Of a DNA stretch of 64,000 nucleotides, positions 60,559 through 64,000 are shown piece by piece. The stretch spans positions 1,134,406 to 1,198,405 of the forward strand of contig NZ_JABSTZ010000001.1 in the NCBI RefSeq assembly GCF_013283745.1. Reading direction: 5' to 3'. The translations under genes and the position numbers were made by a program. Each line of letters begins with the position of its first letter. The first letter of the stretch is position 1. The notes under the pieces were generated by a model, which worked only from the letters and a program-made list of their open reading frames with translations, was not told the DNA's origin and made no database searches. The stretch is from Aeromicrobium stalagmiti. Lineage in GTDB: Bacteria; Actinomycetota; Actinomycetes; Propionibacteriales; Nocardioidaceae.

Positions 60559-61995
60559 GTGGATCTGCGTCAATTTCTGGGCATCTTGCGTGCGCGCTGG
60601 AAGTTCAGTGTCGTCACGTTCGTGGTGGGTGCCCTGGCCACCTTGTTCCTCAGCCTCAGCGCGACACCGCAGTACGGATCCAGTGCCAAGCTGTTCATCT
60701 CGACGCCCGTGGGCCAGCAGGCCGACTACACCGCAGCGCTCTTCGCAGGCCAGCGACTGGCGTCCTACGCCGACCTGGCGACCGACCCGTCCCTGCTGCA
60801 GAACGTGATCGACCGGCTCAACCTCGTCGGGGTCACGCCCGACGAGCTCAAGGGCCAGGTGTCGGCGTCGGTCATCACGTCGACGCAGACCCTCGAGATC
60901 AGCGTGACGGCCGAGACCCCGCAGGTCGCCCAGCAGATCGCCGAGGCCGCGGCCCAGGGCATCGTGGCGCTCGTCGCCGAGCTCGAGAAGCCCGCCGCCG
61001 GCGAGGGCCAGCCGGCCTACGTGGCGCGCGTCGTCGGCAAGCCGAGCATCAGCCAGTCGCCGGTCTCGCCCAACATCCCGCTCAACCTGGCCGTCGGCCT
61101 GCTGCTGAGCCTCTTCGTCGGCATCGCCGGCTCGGTGCTGCGCGACCTGCTCGACCGCACCGTCAAGCTGCGCAAGGACGTCGAGGAGATCACCGGCAAC
61201 GCCGTGCTGTCGACCCTGCCGTTCGACAAGCAGGTCAAGAAGCGCGCCCTCAGCAACGAGGGCCACGGCCCGCTCGCCGAGGCGTTCCGCGTGCTCCGCA
61301 CCAACCTGCAGTTCGCCAACCTCGATGCCAAGGTCGAGTCGATCCTGGTGTCGAGCGCCGTTCCCGACGAGGGCAAGACGCTGGTCGCGACCAACCTCGC
61401 CCTCTCGATGGCCCAGTCCGGTCGCTCCGTGCTGCTGATCGACGCCGACATGCGCAACCCCAACGTCGCGGACATCCTCGGCCTCGAGAACTCGGTCGGC
61501 ATCGTCTCGGTGCTCATCGGTCGCGCGACGCTCGAGGAGGCGACCCAGTCGCACCCCAGCGGCATCAACTTCCTCGCCACAGGCCCGACGCCGCCCAACC
61601 CGGCCGAGGTGCTCGACACCCAGGCCATGCGTGACCTGCTCTTCAGCGTCCGCAGCGAGTACGACGTCGTCATCATCGACGCCCCGCCGATGCTGCCCGT
61701 AGCCGACGCCTCGATCCTCATGGGCGAGGTCGACGGCGCCCTGCTGCTGGTCAGGTACGGGTCCACGACGCGCGAGCAGCTGCGCCTCGCGGTCAGCCGC
61801 ATCGAGACCGTCGGTGGACGCCTGTTCGGCACGATCCTCAACCGCACGCCCCCGCGGCTGGGTGACTCCTACGGCTACGGATATGGCTACGGGTATGGCT
61901 ACGGGCAGGTGGAGCAGGAGCCGGAGAAGCCGCGCCGCGGCCTCCTCGCCAAGACGACTCGTCGGACGACGCCCAGTCGTCGGGCCTCAAGGTAG
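60559..61995 (+). CDS. Wzz-type chain-length regulator fused to BY-kinase
   Basis: 478 residues: N-terminal Wzz domain (first helix about residues 14-34; second near 172-193), then a bacterial tyrosine-kinase domain: SSAVPDEGKTLVATNLA (Walker A), LLIDADMRNP (Walker A') and VVIIDAPP (Walker B). The tail carries a Tyr-Gly repeat, the autophosphorylation cluster. It controls polymer length or export of the surface polysaccharide. GTG start has AAGGGGA upstream; the next gene starts five bases later. Confidence 0.93.
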   Translation: MDLRQFLGILRARWKFSVVTFVVGALATLFLSLSATPQYGSSAKLFISTPVGQQADYTAALFAGQRLASYADLATDPSLLQNVIDRLNLVGVTPDELKGQVSASVITSTQTLEISVTAETPQVAQQIAEAAAQGIVALVAELEKPAAGEGQPAYVARVVGKPSISQSPVSPNIPLNLAVGLLLSLFVGIAGSVLRDLLDRTVKLRKDVEEITGNAVLSTLPFDKQVKKRALSNEGHGPLAEAFRVLRTNLQFANLDAKVESILVSSAVPDEGKTLVATNLALSMAQSGRSVLLIDADMRNPNVADILGLENSVGIVSVLIGRATLEEATQSHPSGINFLATGPTPPNPAEVLDTQAMRDLLFSVRSEYDVVIIDAPPMLPVADASILMGEVDGALLLVRYGSTTREQLRLAVSRIETVGGRLFGTILNRTPPRLGDSYGYGYGYGYGYGQVEQEPEKPRRGLLAKTTRRTTPSRRASR

Positions 61996-62000
61996 CCACA

Positions 62001-63386
62001 ATGGCCAGCACGCTCGGGGAGGTCAGCCGGCGTCGGGGCGGGTTCGCCCACCCCAAGGCCCACCGGCTGGTCGCGGCCGTGGCGCCGCCCCTCGGCGTGC
62101 TCGTCCTGCTGGGCCTCCTGCTGCCCGTCGGGCTCGGCTCGGTGTTCGGAGCGGCCTTCGCGCTGTTCGTGATCCTGTTCCTCACGGTGCTCGTGACCGT
62201 GGGCATCGAGGGCACCGCGATCGGGATGTTCGTGCTGGGCTTCCTGCTCTCGCCGATGAACGACGTCCGGCCGGTCGAGGCCCTGACGTTCATCACGGCC
62301 TCCGACGTGTTCCTCGTGCTCGGCGTGGTGCTCCTCGTCCCCTACCTGCTGACCCGCGGGTTCGAGGCCCAGCTCCCGTTCATGGTCGGGGCGGCGGGCG
62401 TCGTGGCCTTCGGCCTGCTCTCGTCGGCCGCCAGCGCCGACCCGGCCACGAGCCTCAACGCGGTGCTGCGCCTGGTCGTCGGCGCCTTGGTCTTCCCCGT
62501 CGCCTTCATGCTGTGGCGCCCGCGGCGTGAGGTCGTCATCGCGCTGGCCGCGGCCTACCTGTTCGGCAACTGCATCAGCGTGGGTCACGCGCTGGTGTTC
62601 GGCGCCGCCTCCTACGAGGGGCGCTACCTCGGGCTCACCCGGCACCCCAACATCCTCGGTCTCTGCTCGATGCTGTCGCTCGCGGTGATCCCGTTCCTGT
62701 GGCAGGAGCTGCCGCGGTGGAGCCGCTTCTACCTGCTGGTGGGGGCCGCGTTCGGTGCCTACGGCGTGTGGATCAGCGGCAGCCGCGCAGCGCTCCTCGT
62801 CACGGTCGCCGTCCTGGCGGTCTACCTCGTCCTGTCACGCTCGATCGGCTTCGCGGTCATCCTGTTCGGCCTCAGCATCCTGCCGATCTACTTCGTGGGG
62901 CGGACCCTGGCCTCAGGCGATGCGGGCAACAACATCCTCGGTCGCCTGCAGGGCAACGGCAGCGCCACGTTCTCCGACCTCCAGCGAGAACAGCTGATCC
63001 GCGAGGCGACCGACAAGTTCGTCACCCACCCGATCCTCGGCGTGGGCTTCGGCGACGTGCTCGAGGCGCACAACATCTACCTGCAGGTCGCGGCGGCCGG
63101 AGGCATCCTGGGCCTGCTGTTCTACCTGATCCTGCTGGGCGCGGTCGCCTGGCAGCCGTTCCGCCTCGGGACGCGATACCTGCCGCTGGCCCTGCCCGTG
63201 CTCGCCTACGCGATGATCGGCGCGATCACGCCATTGTTGTGGGATCGCTACATCTGGTGCCTGTTGGCCCTACCGTTCCTCGTGTCGTTGTCCGACCGAT
63301 CCGCGACCCCGACGACGCCGTCCGACCGATCCGCGACCCCGACGACGCCGTCCGACCGATCCGATCAGCTCCAGGAGACTTCATGA
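62001..63386 (+). CDS. O-antigen polymerase/ligase-like membrane protein (Wzy)
   Basis: 461 residues with about 12 membrane helices and the Wzy_C/O-antigen ligase pattern: RYLGLTRHPNILGLCSMLSL, SGSRAALLVTVAVL, HPILGVGFGDVLEAHNIYLQVAAAGGI. It likely joins repeat units on the outer side of the membrane. The C-terminus has 2.4 copies of SDRSATPTTP from a 30-base tandem repeat. It overlaps the next FkbM gene by four bases. Confidence 0.88.
   Translation: MASTLGEVSRRRGGFAHPKAHRLVAAVAPPLGVLVLLGLLLPVGLGSVFGAAFALFVILFLTVLVTVGIEGTAIGMFVLGFLLSPMNDVRPVEALTFITASDVFLVLGVVLLVPYLLTRGFEAQLPFMVGAAGVVAFGLLSSAASADPATSLNAVLRLVVGALVFPVAFMLWRPRREVVIALAAAYLFGNCISVGHALVFGAASYEGRYLGLTRHPNILGLCSMLSLAVIPFLWQELPRWSRFYLLVGAAFGAYGVWISGSRAALLVTVAVLAVYLVLSRSIGFAVILFGLSILPIYFVGRTLASGDAGNNILGRLQGNGSATFSDLQREQLIREATDKFVTHPILGVGFGDVLEAHNIYLQVAAAGGILGLLFYLILLGAVAWQPFRLGTRYLPLALPVLAYAMIGAITPLLWDRYIWCLLALPFLVSLSDRSATPTTPSDRSATPTTPSDRSDQLQETS
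63291..63363 (+). repeat. 30-base tandem repeat (2.4 copies) at the 3' end of wzy
   Basis: Units at 63291-63320 and 63321-63350 are identical; 63351-63363 is a partial copy. The period is a multiple of three, so copy changes would lengthen or shorten the cytoplasmic tail without a frameshift. Confidence 0.9.
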
Positions 63387-64000
63387 ATGTGGTTCGTCGT
63401 GCCCGGTTCGCGCTGATGCGCACCCGCCAGACGGTGTCGATCTTCGACAACGGCTGGGACGTCCTGCGCCGCATCGCCACGCACGCCGACGAGCTCGTCT
63501 ACCAGGTCGACGGGCTGCGGATCACCGCCCCCAACGCGCCCGGAGCCCGGGTGCCGGTCTACGAGGTCTTCGCCGAGGACGAGTACGGCATCGAGTGGTT
63601 CGGCCAGGGGCTCGACGCCCCGGTCCTGGTCGACATCGGCGCCCACATCGGCTGCTTCTCGATCGCGTTCGCGACGACGTTCCCCGGCTCCCGCGTCTCC
63701 ACCTACGAGCCGACGCCGTCCACCGGCTCCTACCTGCAGCGCAACGTCGACGACAACGGCCTCGCCGATCGCATCGCCGTGCACCGCAAGGCCGTGGGCG
63801 CCACGACGGGTGCGCTCGTGATGGCCGACAACGGCGCCGGCAGCGGCCACAACGGCGTCCTGCACCTGGGTGAGCCCGGTGCCGTGACGATCGAGGTGCC
63901 CTGCGTCGGATTCACCGACGTCGTCGCCGAGGCCGGTGGCCACGTCGACATCCTCAAGATGGACGCCGAGGGGGCCGAGTACGACGTCGTCCTCAACTCG
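63383..64000 (+). CDS. FkbM-family methyltransferase, 3' end outside the window (pair B)
   Basis: The first 206 codons are seen. After an Arg-rich start and VDGLRITAPNAPGARVPVYEV come LVDIGAHIGCFSIAF (SAM loop), STYEPTPSTGSYLQRNV and VDILKMDAEGAEYDVVL. It is the close relative of the gene at 56102. ATG 63383 has AGGAGA upstream and overlaps the wzy stop. The reading frame is still open at base 64000. Confidence 0.9.
   Translation, partial: MNVVRRARFALMRTRQTVSIFDNGWDVLRRIATHADELVYQVDGLRITAPNAPGARVPVYEVFAEDEYGIEWFGQGLDAPVLVDIGAHIGCFSIAFATTFPGSRVSTYEPTPSTGSYLQRNVDDNGLADRIAVHRKAVGATTGALVMADNGAGSGHNGVLHLGEPGAVTIEVPCVGFTDVVAEAGGHVDILKMDAEGAEYDVVLNS

Overview
The window is about 70% GC, densely packed and reads as a chromosomal segment of a Gram-positive actinobacterium. 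Indicators are a WhiB protein, GTG/TTG starts, GC-rich third codon positions, an LPXTG surface protein, DUF3558-type and other lipoproteins, and a gene order also known from Mycobacterium tuberculosis (roughly Rv3667-Rv3683). A member of Propionibacteriales/Nocardioidaceae (Aeromicrobium- or Nocardioides-like) is my best guess; this is inference, not a search result. No rRNA, CRISPR array, prophage or insertion sequence was seen. No gene-free stretch exceeds 300 bases; the longest are 46507-46786, 56897-57129 and 60329-60558.

Region 1 (1-9.9 kb): the lysC-asd pair of the aspartate pathway, with an internal beta-subunit start in lysC and a duplicated asd 5' end between the genes; acetoacetyl-CoA synthetase with a membrane protein; an LPXTG protein; tRNA-Pro(CGG); a metallophosphoesterase; a YqeY protein; and a small frameshifted gene. 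Region 2 (7.7-22.8 kb): the conserved actinobacterial block of PonA2-type PBP, WhiB4-type regulator, two Get3/ArsA-like ATPases, lipoprotein, DUF4177, RidA, NUDIX, metallo-beta-lactamase-fold protein, Crp, endonuclease III, TlpA-like protein, CoA-type NUDIX, MarP-type protease, DUF1469 protein and acetyl-CoA synthetase. This is an envelope, redox and stress housekeeping block.

Region 3 (20.9-29.8 kb): two-carbon and monocarboxylate metabolism. It holds acs, a RamA-like LuxR regulator, an ActP/MctC-type symporter with its DUF485 partner, then a second symporter/DUF485 pair coupled to a LytS/LytTR two-component system. A strong Crp-type operator precedes the DUF485-actP operon. Region 4 (29.9-35.8 kb): a secreted M4 metalloprotease, the biotin ECF transporter bioY-bioM-bioN with the divergent TetR regulator bioQ and two BioQ boxes, and guaB1.

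Region 5 (35.8-39.0 kb): a compact unit of methyltransferase, acyl carrier protein, stand-alone adenylating ligase and SDR reductase. It looks like a small uncharacterised carrier-protein pathway. Region 6 (39.2-64.0 kb, open at the right edge): a mosaic surface-polysaccharide locus with frequent strand switches. It carries glycosyltransferases, four FkbM methyltransferases in two paralogous pairs, two GMD-like dehydratases, a GDP-mannose 3,5-epimerase homologue, three SGNH hydrolase modules, a Wzz/BY-kinase, a Wzy-like polymerase, and a 1149-residue protein that fuses a Wzx-like flippase to a membrane acyltransferase and an SGNH domain.

Two architectures recur. At least twelve genes have a TANNNT hexamer 6-8 bases before the start codon, the arrangement expected for leaderless mRNAs. 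Several convergent gene pairs end in a perfect short hairpin whose arms or loop hold the stop codons.
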